Assembly (NCBI GenBank): GCA_905250125.1
Contig: CAJNOL010000309.1
Span: 100,215-164,214 of the forward strand
Direction: 5' to 3'
DNA: 64,000 bases
From: Rotaria sordida
Taxonomy: Eukaryota > Rotifera > Eurotatoria > Philodinida > Philodinidae
Made by a program: the position numbers and the translations under genes. The notes under the pieces are model-generated. The model saw only the letters and a program-made list of their open reading frames with translations. It had not been told where the DNA came from and did no database searches. Of this stretch, positions 35,101 through 50,100 are shown one piece after another. Position 1 is the stretch's first letter. Each line of letters begins with the position of its first letter.

Positions 35101-38100
35101 TAACAACAACAATGAGACCAGTGATAACAACGGGAATGTCAGTTGAAAAATTTAACTTTATTCTATGAAACACGATCTAAAAAGGAGTGTTGAGGTATAG
35201 GATTAAAAATTTGGATACCCTCTCACATGTTGTGACAGATGCTAACCAGAGATCATCACAAACTGTGACAGACGTTGTTGATATACAATTAAAGACTGTA
35301 TGTCAATAACTACTTCCATATTACATTTCTTGAGGATTAAATAAAAGGATAGGGAAGAAAATGTGCTCCAAAATAGATGAACTAAAACAATCTCCCTGTG
35401 ATTAGTCTCAACAGCTATATCGTGTTTCACGTTTTAATTTCTTATGAATTATGCTAATAGCTTTTTTTAATAAGATAATTTTTAATTTGCTTTGTTTGTT
35501 TTTTAATTTAGAACAACTTCACCACGTCCAGTAACAGCTTATGATTGTAACTTTGAAAGTGATACATGTTCATCATGGAATATAGTATCTAAACCTGAAC
35601 TTAGTTGGACACGAGTTCAAAGTCTAACAGCATCACAACAAGATGCACATAATCCATTATTTGATCATACAGGATATCAATCAAATGGATATTATCTTTT
35701 ACTTCAACCAAATACATCAATACCATTTCCTAATGTAAGAAAAACAATACGAAATCATATTGGTTTTTTCCTTATAGAAATGGATTCCTTTGTTCATTGT
35801 AGAATAATGTCTCAAGTCAACTTCGAAGTACAACAATGAGTAATAACCGTCAATGTTTAGAATTTTGGTATTTTATCTATGGTTCAAATGTTGGTACATT
35901 AAGTGTTGAAAAGATTTCTGGTTCACTTTCTCAATTACGATGGACAACAACAGGTGGAAAAGGTTATGAATGGTATCATGCACAAGTTAATCTTCAATCA
36001 TCAACAAGCAATCCAACACAATTTGATGTTTGTTTTCTTTTTCTTTTAGAAAAAAATTTTTGTATTAAATCTTTTTTTTTTCTTATCTAGATTGCTATTG
36101 AAGCAACATGGTCAGCAGATAATCGTGGTGCAATTGCTATTGATGATATTACACTTCTTGATGGTACATGTCAAACAACAACTGATCAATGTGATTTTGA
36201 TTCGGATGATTCAATTTGTGGTATATTGAAAGAAAAAGAAAAGTATTTTATAATAATCTTTAAAAAATTTCTTTTCTAGGATTTCAATATGGTTCAACAG
36301 GAGAGTTCAATTGGACACGTAGTTTAGCATCTGCTGTTCAACAAGGTGTTAATCCAAATGTTGATCATACAACACAAACTGATACAGGTTATTATATGTT
36401 AGCTGAAGGAAAAAATCGTAATGTTAATGATCGTGCATTACTTTTAACACCAGTTCAAGATCGTACAGCTGGTTCATGTTTACATTTTTGGTACTTTCTA
36501 TATTCATCATCACAAAAAATGCAATTAAAAGTTTATTTATCTCCATCGGGTCCATATACTTGGCTTTTTGGTGGTAGTTTTGATAATCGTTGGTTATATA
36601 CACAAATCAATATTCATAATCCTAATCAACCCTGGCAAGCAGTATTTGAAGCTCAAGCTTTAATACAAAATCCAGATACTAGTATTGCTATTGATGATGT
36701 CTCAATTACAAGAGGTTTATGTCCAAAACCAGGTGATTGTACATTTGAAATTGATTTATGTGGTTGGACAACTAATGATATTGATGCTGATATGGATTGG
36801 CTTGTTGGACAAGGTATACATTCATTTGGAACTGGACCACAATATGGTATGATAGAAATATATATTAGATTGATTTTGAGATTTTTTTTTGCTTTTCTTT
36901 TTTTTTGAATAGATCATACAACAAATACAGCACAAGGAAAATATCTAATGATTGAAACATCATGGCCAACAATGCCAGGTGATCGTGCACGTTTACATAG
37001 TGCTGTTTTTGATGGGACAAATGGAGATGCTAAATGTTTTCGATTTTGGTATCATATGTAAGTTTAGATCTTTTGATAGAATCGATTATTCATGGGTTTT
37101 TTTTTCTATTAGGTATGGTGATTCAATTGGAACATTAAATGTTTATCTTTTCGATGGTGCATATACACGTATATGGTCATTATCAGGTAATCGTGGTAAT
37201 CAATGGTATGAAGGACAAGTATCATATGTTTCAATGGGCCCACATCAAATTGTTATCGAAGGTATTGCTGGAAAAGATTATTTGGTAAGAATTTAAATTC
37301 ATCTTTTTACTTTTTATTTTAATTTGAAATTTTTCTTTTTTTATTTAGGGAGATATTTCAATTGATGATTTTACATTTACAACAAGTAATTGTTCAATTC
37401 GACCAATGAATGATGCAGTACCAACAATTGGAACAACACTTCCATCAACATTATTAACAACAACTACACGTCAAACAACAATAGCACCACAATCACCATG
37501 GGATTGTAACTTTGAACAAGGTGTTCTTTGTCCAACATGGTCACATGATGTAACAGCTGATTTTCGATGGGAATTAAAACAAGGTCAAACACCATCACCT
37601 AATACTGGACCTACTTCTGGTTTGTAGAAATAATTAAAAACTTGATTATTTATTCGAGATTTTTGTTTTTTGTATTGTTTTTTTTTTAGATCATACATAT
37701 GGAATGCCTGATGGTTGGTATATTTATATGGAAGCTAGTTATCCACAAAAATATAATCAACGTTCTCGTATTGTATCAGAAGAAATTCAAGGACAAAAAT
37801 GTTTACAATTCTGGTATCATATGTTTGGTATGGATGTTGATACATTGAATATTTATATTAAAATCAATGGTCAACTTGGTAAACCAGTTTGGACACGAAC
37901 AAGAAATCAAGGTTAGTTTTTCTTTCATATAATATAAATTTCTTTTATTTTTATTTATTTATTTCTTTTATTTTATTTTATTAGGCAATCAATGGTTAAA
38001 AGGACAATATGCAGTATTTCCTCCAGAAAATACTAAATTTCAAATTGTATTCGAAGGCGTTGTTGGACAGTAAGTTTTCTTTAAATTTTATTCATTGCAA

Positions 38101-41100
38101 TTTCTTATTGACAATATAGATATGGTCTTGGTGACATTGCTCTTGATGATATTGTTGTCTATGGATCATGTCCAAATGAAGATCGTTTATGTACATTTGA
38201 AGATTCATCTCTATGTAATTATGTAAATGATGTTGAAACACAATATAATTGGACACGTACAACTGGTGATGATCCATTGGCAAGTGGTTTTAAACCATCA
38301 ACTGATCATACAGATGGAACAAGTAATGGTGCATATATGCTTGTTGATATATCTAAATCATCATCAAATGTAACTAATCAACGAGCACGTCTTATTTCAC
38401 CAGTTATGGTTCCTAATGGAGAACAATGTGTTGAATTTTGGTATTATACAGATGCTGAAGCACTGAGTAGTGCATCAAGATTAAATTTATTTGTACGAAC
38501 AAGCACACAATTAACAAATACATCTGGTTATTTAATTTGGTCAACAAATACTCTTCGAGTAAGTTATTTTATATATGAAAGATGGAGAAGAAAAAATTTT
38601 TAATTTTTAAGGATCGTCAATGGCGTATTTCACAACAACGTATTCCACATGGTCTTAGTTTAACACCATATCAAATTATTTTTGAAAGTACAATTTATAA
38701 ATCAGGTCCCAATTCACCAATTATTGCTATTGATGATGTTTTCATTCGTGATCGAGCTTGTCTTGAACCAGGCGATTGTGATTTTGAAAATGGGTAATTA
38801 TATTAAATGGAGATTTATTTATTTCATATGATTCATTATCTTTTCTAGAATGTGTACATGGCGTAGTCTGTTTCTCTTTGGAAACGCTAGTTGGATGATT
38901 GGTTCTGGTTCAATAAAACCACCTTATAATGGACCTCAAAATGATCATACTATAGGTTTGAATATTATTATGATAATAAGAAAAAGAAAACAGTATCTAT
39001 GATATATATATATATATTTATTAGGAAGTGACCAAGGACAATATCTCCTCTTAACTTCATCATTCACCAATACACAATCCGTAGTTGCTGTTGTTCAAAG
39101 TGAAACATTTCCACCAACTTCACGTGCTGGTCGCTGTCTGACATTCTGGTATATCATACGTGGTAATCAATTAGGTCGTGTTGATGTCAATATTACAACT
39201 TCACAAGACACATACATGATATGGTCACTTGGTACAACAGATCAAGGTGAATCATGGAAATTTGCATCAGTTGGCTATTATGCAGATGATGATCACAATG
39301 TAAAATAATTTTGTTTGTTTTTTTTTTCTTAGAAAAATTTTAATAATTTATTTTTTCTGTATATAGATCGTCATCGAAGGAACTGTCAGTTCACAAATGC
39401 AAGGTTATTATGCTATCGATGATATTGACATTCGTGATAGTTATTGTGGAACAAATCCATCAATGGCAACTGTCACTATTTTAACAACACCACAAACAAT
39501 AACTCGACCAACAACACCATTTCAAAGTTTGTTTATTTTATAAAATTTCAAAATAAATATCTTAATGAAATAAACTTTTTGATAAAATTTTTTTGTTTTT
39601 TGATAGTTCCAAGTATTTATGATTGTACATTTGAAGTTGATTTTTGTTCATGGACTCATCTTACTGATGGATCTCTTAATTGGACTCGAAATCAAGGTGC
39701 TACAACATCATTTGAAACTGGTCCTCAATTTGATGTAACAACACAAACAAGTAAATTTTATAAAATAAAAATATTTTTTTTTGAAATTATCTATTGATTT
39801 ATTCTTTTTTTTTTTTTAGATCAAGGCTGGTATATTTATCTTGAAACATCTTTTCCTGTTAAACTCAATGATACAGCACGTTTACAATCACCATCAATTG
39901 CTGGTTCAACAACAAAATGTTTTCAATTTTGGTATCATATGTATGGACCTGATGTAAATCGTTTAGATGTATTAATTGTTGATTCATCAAATGTTGAAAC
40001 AACTGTTTGGTCTCGTGAAGGAGCTCAAGGAAATGTTTGGCGTTTAGGAAAAGCTAAATTAAATGATATCACAGATATGTATAGTGTATGTGAAACATTT
40101 TTTTGTTTTGTTTTAAAAAAAAAAGTCATACTGAAAATATTTTATTCTATTAGATTATTGTTCAAGGTGTTGCTGGTTCAAATTATCAAGGTGATATTGC
40201 TTTAGACAATCTTCAATTAATTGATGGTAATTGTCCAACTGATTTACCATTTGAATGTGATTTTGATGATGAAAGTTTATGTGGTTTTCAACATGATTCA
40301 ACAGAAAAACATCAATGGATAAGACATAAAGGTTTGTTAACTGATGATCTTTTTTTTTATGTCAAGAAAAATGTTATTTTCTAGGAGCAACACCTGGCCC
40401 ATATAGTGGACCAAGTGTTGATCATAGTACAATGACTAGTAGTGGTAAGAATACATTATTCGAAAATTTTCTTTTTTTTTTCTTATGATTTTTTAAATAG
40501 GTTATTATATGTATGTTCCAAGTGCTAATTCAAATCGTCAAGGTGAAAAGGCTCGATTAATATCTCCATGGATGAATAATACAAATGGACAATGTCTTTC
40601 ATTTTGGTATCATAGTTATGGTGCTGATGTCGGTTCATTAACAGTTTATAAACGTACATTATCAGATGAATTATATCCAATGTGGAAAATTAATTATAAT
40701 TTTAATGATACATGGAATGCAGCTGAAATCACAATAACAAAAACTGATGAACCATGGGGTATTGCATTTGAAAGTGAATATGGTGCTGGTTTTTTTGGTG
40801 ATTTAGCTATTGATGATGTATCTATACGAAATGGAAATTGTCCAACATTAGGTTCATGTTCATTTGAATCAGTTGACTTTTGTACATGGCATAATATTCG
40901 TTCACCATTAGATGATTTTGATTGGCTTGTTGGACATGGTCAAACAGATTCATCATTTACTGGACCATCAGTTGATCATACATATAATGATGGATTTGGT
41001 TATTATGCTTTCATTGAAGCATCATATCCAAGAGAAACTAATGATCGTGCTATACTTGAATCAACTATACTTATGCCAACATCATCAGTTGGTTCTTGTT

Positions 41101-44100
41101 TATCATTTTGGTATCATATGTATGGAAGTATTGGTGGATTGAATATTTATATTAATGGTATTAAATCTACAAGCCCATTATGGATTTGGTATATAAATTT
41201 TAAAAAGAAATTTATTTTAGAATCTATTTAATAATCATTTATTTTAGGGCACAAAAAGGAAATAAAGGTGATCAATGGTTAAATGGTCAAGTTACAATTC
41301 GTTCAAGTTCATATTATCGATTACAGATTGAAGGAATTGTTGGTAAGAAAGAAATTATTATTTTTTGAATTCTATTTATTAATTTTTTATTTTTATTATC
41401 TAGGTACATCAATTGACGGAGATGCAGCTATTGATGATCTTCGTATTTTCGAAAATCCATGTGTTTTAACACCATCAGATGCAGATCCGTCAACTTTTAT
41501 ACCTACAACATCTACAAAACCAAGTATAACAAATCCACCAGGACCATATGATTGTACATTTGAAAATGGAATATGTAATGGTTGGGAAAATATGGCAAAT
41601 AATCGATTCAATTGGACACTTGTAGAAGCTTCAACTTTAGCTGCACCACGTATGCTTCGATTTATAATTTCTTGAACAAAAGCATTATTTTTTTTTAATT
41701 ACTATTTAGAAAGCGATCATACAACAAATACTGGTAAAGGTTATTTAATGCAAGCTGATTTAAGTAAACGTCAATCAAATGATTATGCTCGTCTCAAGAG
41801 TCCTCTACTTAGTAATACACAATGTATGACATTCTATTACCATCAAATTGGAAATGGTGGTACTCTCAATCTTTATATGGCTGTTGGTGATAATCTTGGT
41901 ATACAACTTTGGACACGAACAGGTACACAAGGTGATGTATGGCGTTTTGGACGAATGGAAACAATAAAAAATAATGCTAATGTTGTTTTTGAAGGTAATT
42001 CAAAACAAAAAAATTTTGATCTATTCATTTATTTATTTATTTTTTTGTCTTTTATAAAAGCTATCGCTGCTGCAAATTCTTTTGGTGATGTATCTATCGA
42101 TGATGTTATATTTACACCTGGTTCATGTAAAGAAAGTGCATCTATTGGTGAATCATGTACATTTATTGATTTTTCCCAATGTGGTTTTACACAAAATACA
42201 ACTGAATCATCATTACAATGGCAAACATATTTTGGTGGTGATGCTCATTTACGTACAGCAATAATTCCATTTGATCATACGACTGGTACAAATCGTGGTT
42301 CATATCTTTATATTGATCTTGAAAATAAAGGTGAAAATTTAAATGGACGTCTCTATTCACCAATGTATCCATCAACAAAAAATCAATCATATTGTATGGA
42401 ATTTTATTATGTACTTGTTGGTTCAAATAATACATTTAATATATATACACAAAGTAATACTAGTGAAAAGCGAATTGTATTTACACGAAACTATGATCAT
42501 GGTTATATATGGAATAAAGGTGAAGTAACAGTAGCAACAATGAATGATATTCGAATTGTTTTTGAAATTATAACTGGTTATTCACGACAAGGTTATATCA
42601 AATTAATATTTAATTAAAAAAAAAAAAACAAATTCATTCTTTTTGTGTTTTATATATAGGCTTTGTTGCAATTGATGATTATACGTATAAACAAGGTGAA
42701 TGTAGTCTTCGTTTAAATGAATGTACATTTGATGATAATACACTATGTTCATGGACAAATGCAGCAAATAATCAATTTGATTGGATTCTGCATAAAGGCA
42801 CCACACCATCGACTATTACTGGACCCGTTGGAGATCATAGTATGTTGAATTATTTAAATAAATTTATTTAGAAAAAAAAATGAAACATAAATATTCTTTT
42901 CTAGCTACGGGTAATGGTTATTATATATATATTGAAGCATCATATCCAGCTGAACCTGAATGGAAAGCTCGATTAGAATCAGAAATTTATGTTGATAATC
43001 GTCCAAGATGTTTTTCATTTTGGTATAATATGTAAGTTTTATTTTTAATATATGAATTTAATTATTTAACTTATTGTATATTTCATTCAGGAATGGCATT
43101 GATATTGGCCGTTTAAGTATTTATTTACGTTCAATGGCATCAACAAATTTTACAACAGAATCATTAATTTGGGCATTAGCTGGACAACAAGGAAAAACTT
43201 GGAAACATGGATTTGCACCTATTCAACCAAATGGACGATATCAAGTTATTATTGAAGGTGTTCGTGGAAAAAATTATGAAGGTGATATTGCTCTTGATGA
43301 TATTGGAGTTTTACCAACTGAAACATGTGTATTACAACCATATGACGCTGATCCAATTCAAATATCTACACAATTGGTAACTTGTAGATTTGAACAAAAT
43401 TTTTGTCAATGGCAATTTGATCCAACAGGAGATTTCAATTGGACAAGACATACAGAAAGTACACCATCTACGGGTACTGGACCTACTACAGGTATGGAAG
43501 ATAAAAAAAAAAAACTTTTTTGAAATAAAAATTTGTTTTCTCGTTTTCAATTTATTAGGTGCGGATGATTCACCTTATTATATTTATATTGAAGCAAGTT
43601 CTCCACGAAAAGAAGGTGATCGTGCCGGTCTTATTTCACCTGTAATAACAAAATCACAACGAACATTATGTTTTCAATTTTATTTTCATATGTAATTAAC
43701 TATAAAAAAAAAAAACAAAAAGAATTTTATAATATATATTTGTTTCTTTCTAATAGGTGGGGTCAAAATATTGGTTCATTACAAATTTCAACTATTCAAA
43801 ATACACCTAATGGTCAACAACAAAATGTAATTTGGGAACGTAATGAAACACAAGCAAAAGTATGGCGTCTAGGACAAATTAATTTACGTGATATGCCATA
43901 TGATTTTGCTATGAAAATTGATGGTTTTGTTGGAGGAGATTATGAAGGAGATGTATGTTGAAGAATTTTTATTGTATTTTATATTTCTTTTATATGAAAA
44001 TTTTAGATTGCTGTTGATGAAATATATTTAACCGATGGTGAATGTCCACCGTCAGAATGGTGTGATTTTGAAACATCATTTTGTGGATGGACTAATGATA

Positions 44101-47100
44101 CAACAGGTGATTTCTATTGGACACGAGCACAAAAATCAACAGACTCATTTGGTACTGGACCAACAACAGGTAAATATTTCGAAAACAAAAAAAATCTTAA
44201 GATAATATTTTGTTTTTTTTTTCATTGTTATAGATCATACTACAGGAACTGATCGTGGTTATTATCTTTATATTGAAACATCTTCTCCTCAAATTCCTGG
44301 ACAAAAAGCTCGAATGGTTAGTCCAATGTATGCTCCATCAACAGTATGCTTAAATTTTCATTATCATATGTATGGACCATCGATTGGTGCATTAAATATT
44401 CTCATTGCTGGTACACAACGATTATTATGGACAAAAGGGTATTAATAATTAAAGTTGTCAATTTAATAAATAAAATTTTATTTCTTTTAGTGGTAATCTT
44501 GGTAATCGATGGCGTTCTGGACATGTAACTATAACTAGTAATGATCCATTTCAAATAGCATTTGAAGGTGTTGTTGGTTCAAGTTTTCAAGTGAGTAAAA
44601 ATAAATGAATTTACGAATTCTTTATATTTTTAAATCGACCTATTCTATTTAATATAGGGTGATATTGCTATTGATGATATATTAACAACAACTGGTGCAT
44701 GTGAAGAAGAAGGAAGTTGTAATTTCGAGGATGGCACTTTTTGTGGATTTTATAATAGCAGAGATGAAGATGACTTCGATTGGTCACTTAATCGAGGTGA
44801 AACAGGTTCCTGGTATACAGGGTAAATAAAAAGAAAAAAAGTAAAGTTTTATTGTTTTAGATTTAGCATATATGGACATTTCTGGTAAAATAATACATAG
44901 CCATCTTTCATTTGACTTTCTTTTTTTTTTTTGAATAAGTTTCTTGAGTATAGGCACATGTAAAAATGTTGACTTTTCTAGCGGACTATGAATTAAAGAA
45001 TAACTAGCGAATATTTCTCTAATTATATGAGAAAAAATCTAAAAACTTGAAGATAGACTTTACGGCATGAACCATATCGATGATAAAATTTTCAGCAAGA
45101 TCTGACTTCGGAACATTTTCTCTTAAAAATCAATTTTCTAGAGATCCTATCAAGTTTCGAAACAAAAACTTTCGTCTGACTATCATATGAAGATTCTAAA
45201 GAAGAATTTGTACTGCTTGGACTTGTTTTTGAATTTCTTATTTGGTTATATAACCACTTTTTTATCTCTATATTCGTACTTCGTCACATCGCTAATGAAA
45301 AGTTGGAGTAAAAGTTTTGTAGTCTCAAGAATTGTCTATAGAATGCATCATTTAGTGTTGAAAAATGCTGCCTCAATTTGAATTCTTTTAAACTAAAATG
45401 CATAAAGTGAAAGTCGATATTCTTTTTCTGTCTCATGTAGCTAACGCTAGTTTGTTAATAATCACTCCTCTGAGCAACGGTCTCTAAACGCTGATTTTTG
45501 CAGGATATCTAGAGTAACTTAACATACATGTAATAGATAAAAATTAGCTCTAGAAAAGTGCATTATCTCGAGATACATGTGTTTTAAGTTTGCGAAGTCA
45601 CTTTTCTAACAAATCATTTTGCATATATATATATATATATATATTTAAATGTTTCTATTTTTAGGCCGACAGTTGATCATACAACAGGAACAAGTGCTGG
45701 TTATTATGCTTATATTGAATCATCTTATCCACAATATCATGGAGATAAAGCATGGCTTGTTAGTGAAGTTATCGAATCACCAAGAGGTGCTTGTCTAGAT
45801 TTTTGGTATCATATGAAAGGAAATACAACTGGTAATATGTCAGTTTATCATCGAATCTTAGATAAAAAGCCAACATCATTATGGTTTATGGAAGTAATTA
45901 TTTTTTTAAAATGCTTAATATTTGATTAAATAAATAAATAAATAATTTTTTTAAAATTTAGGGTGATCAAGGTGATCAATGGATAAATGCTAAAATTGAT
46001 TTACCGCCAACAAATGATCATTATGATTTCATTTTTGAAGGTGTTGTGGTATGTATATTGATATATTTCTTCCTTTTCATCGAATATATACATATATATA
46101 TATATATTCTTAATAATCTATAATTTTATTTAAAGGGAGATGGTTTCGAATCAGATATAGCTCTTGATGATATAATATTACGTCAAGGTGGTACTTGTGC
46201 TTATTTTGCTTCAACAACTCAAGCACCTGTAACACCACAAGAAGCTGCTTATGAATGTAATTTTGAAGATGGTACATTTTGTGATTGGCAACTCGAAACA
46301 ACTGATAAACCATGGATAATATCATCTGGTCAAACAGCTGTTTATGGTAAAGCACCATTAACAGATCATACAAGACAGAATACATTTGGAAAATATGCTT
46401 ATGTACCAGTTGAACCAACTGGTGGTGCAATTTACTATTCTACACTTGGTTTTCGTTCATTACCAAAAGGTTTTACACTTTGTCTTGATTTTTGGTATCA
46501 AACATTTGTTTCAAGTGATACAACACTTAATGTTTATATACAAAATGGAACATCAACAGCTGTTGCGGTTTGGCGTCGACCTGGAACAACAGCACGTGAT
46601 CAATGGACACATACTTCAATTAATATAGGAACTATACGTGGTTCAATACATTTAACTATTTCAGGTAAAATAGATTCTTTTTTTTTTAAATTTTATATAT
46701 TTATTTTTTAATGAAATTTAATTTCATAGCTGTTGTTGTACCTCGTACAACTGGTTATGTTGCTATTGATGATTTAAAATTACTTAATGGTGCATGTCCA
46801 TCACCACGTATTTGTGATTTTGAAGATTCATCAATATGTAATTATCAAAATGATGCTACAACAGATTTTACATGGACACGACATAAAGGTTCTACGACAT
46901 CATCATCAACAGGTGCTACAAATGGTATGTATAGACTATTGAAAGAAAATCAACTGTCTTCTCTTATTTTTGATTTTATATTATCATATTTAGATCATAC
47001 ATATGGAACTAGTGTTGGTTATTATATGTACATTGAAACAAGTGCACCACGAAAGCCTGGTGATAAAGCTCGTCTAATTACACCTGAATATACTGTTTCA

Positions 47101-50100
47101 CCAGGTGGATCATGTTTACAATTTTTCTATCATATGTGGGGTATAGATACTGGTGCACTTAATGTTTTTCTAAAATCTGGTTCAACTTTTGTTGATTCTC
47201 CATTATGGGCACTTAATGGTGATCAAGGTGATCTTTGGCGATCAGCTCGTGCAACAATAAGAGCAACAGGAAAATTTCAAGTAAATAAAAACAAAAAAAA
47301 AAAAAAAAAAACTTGCAAATTTATAAATTGATCAATTTCTTGTTTTGTTTAGGTTATTTTCGAAGGTGTTGTTGGTAAAAGTTATCTTGGTGATATTTCA
47401 ATTGATGATGTTTCAATTTCACCAGGAGCATGTACTCCACATGGTTCATGTACATTTGAACAAGATTTATGTGCATGGTCACCATCTGATGGAAAAAATG
47501 ATTTTGATTGGTATCGTTTATCATCAAAACAAATAAGTTTACTTTATAGTGGTTCAAATTATCCTATGACAGATACAACAATAAATAATGCATATGGACA
47601 TTTTCTTTGGGCAGCATCAGATTTTCGTTCAAATGTTACTAATCCATCATCATATCTTTATTCAGAAATTCTTTTAGCTTATCAGTATCAAGGTGGTACA
47701 TGTCTAACATTTAATTATTTTATAACGGGTTCATCATCATTAAATGTTTATTCTCGTGAACGACCAGCTGGTCAAAATTCTTCATTATTATGGTCAGTTC
47801 AAGATAATCAAGGCAATAGATGGTTACAAGTAAATGTTGATATACCTGTTACACCAAGTGATTTTGAAGTAATGAAAAAACCGACAAAATTTTTGTAATT
47901 TTTATAAAAAAACAAAAAAACATTTTATTTTAGATCTATTTCGAAGGAAAATTCAATTCATCGGGTACTGCTGGTTCAATAGCATTAGATGATTTACAAA
48001 TTCATGCAACACCATGTTCACAAATAGGTACAACACCATCACCATTAATTCCATTTGATTGTGGTGATGGAACTACAGTACCACAATCATCAGTTTGGTA
48101 AGAAAATTATTTTTTTTTAAAAGTAAAATGATAGTTTTTTCTTATTCATATTGTAATCTAGTAATTTCATTACTGATTGTTCGAATGGTCGTGATGAACA
48201 AATTTGTGCTGATTGTACATTTGAACAAGATACATGTCAATGGTTAGATATGAGTACTGGTCCTTTTGCTTGGATGCGTGGTCAAGGTATGAATGTCGCA
48301 CCATTACATTCTGGACCAGTTGTTGATCGTAAGTTTCAATTTTTCTTTCTTTATTATTGTTAATAATTATTCTTATTTAGATACAATGCATACAAGTCAA
48401 GGTTATTATATGTATGTACGAACAAGTAATGGTCTTATTTGGGATGAAGCTACGCTTGAATTACAACAAGTTCTTCAACCAAGTTCTGCATCATGTGAAT
48501 TAGAATTTTGGCATCATATGGTAGAAGATCAATTTCTTAGTGTACATTTAATTGAAGGTGATTATTCAATTGATGTTTGGGAAGAAAGTGATTCTCATAG
48601 TGATCAATGGGCACGTATTATAATACCATTGGGACGTATTGCACGTCCATGGCGTATACAATTTTTGGCAGAAAAAGGTTGGGAAGAAGGATCAATTGCA
48701 GTTGATGATATACGTTTAGTTGGTTGTCAATTTCCACCCGTACGACCTAATTGTACAGATGATCAATTTCGATGTCAACGTGGTGCTTGTATATCAAAAG
48801 ATCGTCTTTGTGATTTTACGTAAGTTGTTTAATTGAAGAAAATAAGAAATACTGATGTTTTTTCTTTTTTTTGACTTTTATAGCGATGATTGTGGTGATA
48901 ATTCAGATGAAATTAATTGTAATAATTATGTTATGTGTAGTTTTGAAGAACCAACAGATATATGTGGTTGGTCACATGATGAAGATAATAATCTCGATTG
49001 GGAACTTGGACAAGGTGAAACATTTTCATTTGGTACAGGACCTAAACGTGATCATACACTTGGTTTACCAAGTGGTCATTATATTTATCTTGAAGCATCT
49101 TATCCAGCTGTTAAAGGTGATCGAGCTCGTATTGCATCACCTGTTATGAATAGTACAGGATCTTCATGTAGATTTCGATTCTATTGGCACATGTATGGTG
49201 AAGTAAGTGTTCATTTTGATTTTTAGATGATATTAGAATATGATATTTTTTGTTTTTTTTTTCTTTTTCTAAATAGGATATTGGTGCACTTAATGTATAT
49301 ACTCGAACAACTTATGGTGGACAAATGAATAAAATTTGGTCAAAAGATTATCACGTTGGTGATTACTGGACTCGAGCTGATCTGCCATTATATCTTAGTG
49401 AACCATTTCAAGTTGTTCTCGAAGCTATTGTTGGTGATGATTATGCTGGAGATATTGCTGTTGATGATACATCATTTACATCAGGTTGTATTTTAGCCAA
49501 TGTCAATTTAGTTACTGTTACAACAATAAGACCAACTACAACATCACCAAATCCATGTATAGCTAATAATCAATTTATGTGTATTGAAAATGGTCAATGT
49601 ATTGATAAAGAAAAAGTATGTGATTTTAGAATTGATTGTCCAACACCAGGAGGTAGTGATGAAGCTGAATGTGGTACATGTACATTTGATAATAATAATG
49701 GAACATTATGTGGTTGGAAAGATCATTCCATTTCAAGTGATGAATGGCAATTAGTAACTGGACCAATAAATCTGGGACCATCAGGTGATCACACTACAGG
49801 CAAAGGATTTTATATTGCTCTACCAGAAGATGATTGGTTTGGATATGCATCAATACGTACACCAGTAATAGGACCATCTGGTGTTGAATGTCAGTTGAAA
49901 TTTTGGTACTATATGGATATTGATGAAGTGGCGGATCATAGTAGTATTGAGGCCTATATGCGACAAGAAAATAGCAATTATACTTCATTCTTATATATTG
50001 ATGGTATTTATTCATCAAGTGGACCACAATGGAAACAAGCTGTCCTAAATATTGGTCATCAAAAAGGACGATTTGTTATTGGTATATAGAGAAAGATTTT

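Larger units (their letters stand above)
40257..48057 (+). other. MAM domains 11-21 of the giant protein (no LDLa until after 21)
   Basis: Approximate first-Cys positions: 40257, 40858, 41552, 42157, 42721, 43382, 44063, 44718, 46257, 46814, 47449. Domain 18 is split by an 840-bp intron (44822-45663). Domain 14 is the most diverged ([11 protein letters not shown], central MEFYYVLVG). Most other members match the consensus closely, for example domain 17: [20 protein letters not shown]. Confidence 0.85.

Noticed and set aside
46110-46430. Minus-strand frames of His/Leu/Tyr-rich composition under the giant gene (also near 42187, 53641, 55295, 60899)
   Set aside because: All are antisense readings of MAM exons; codon bias of the true strand (NNA/NNT) makes the complement open.
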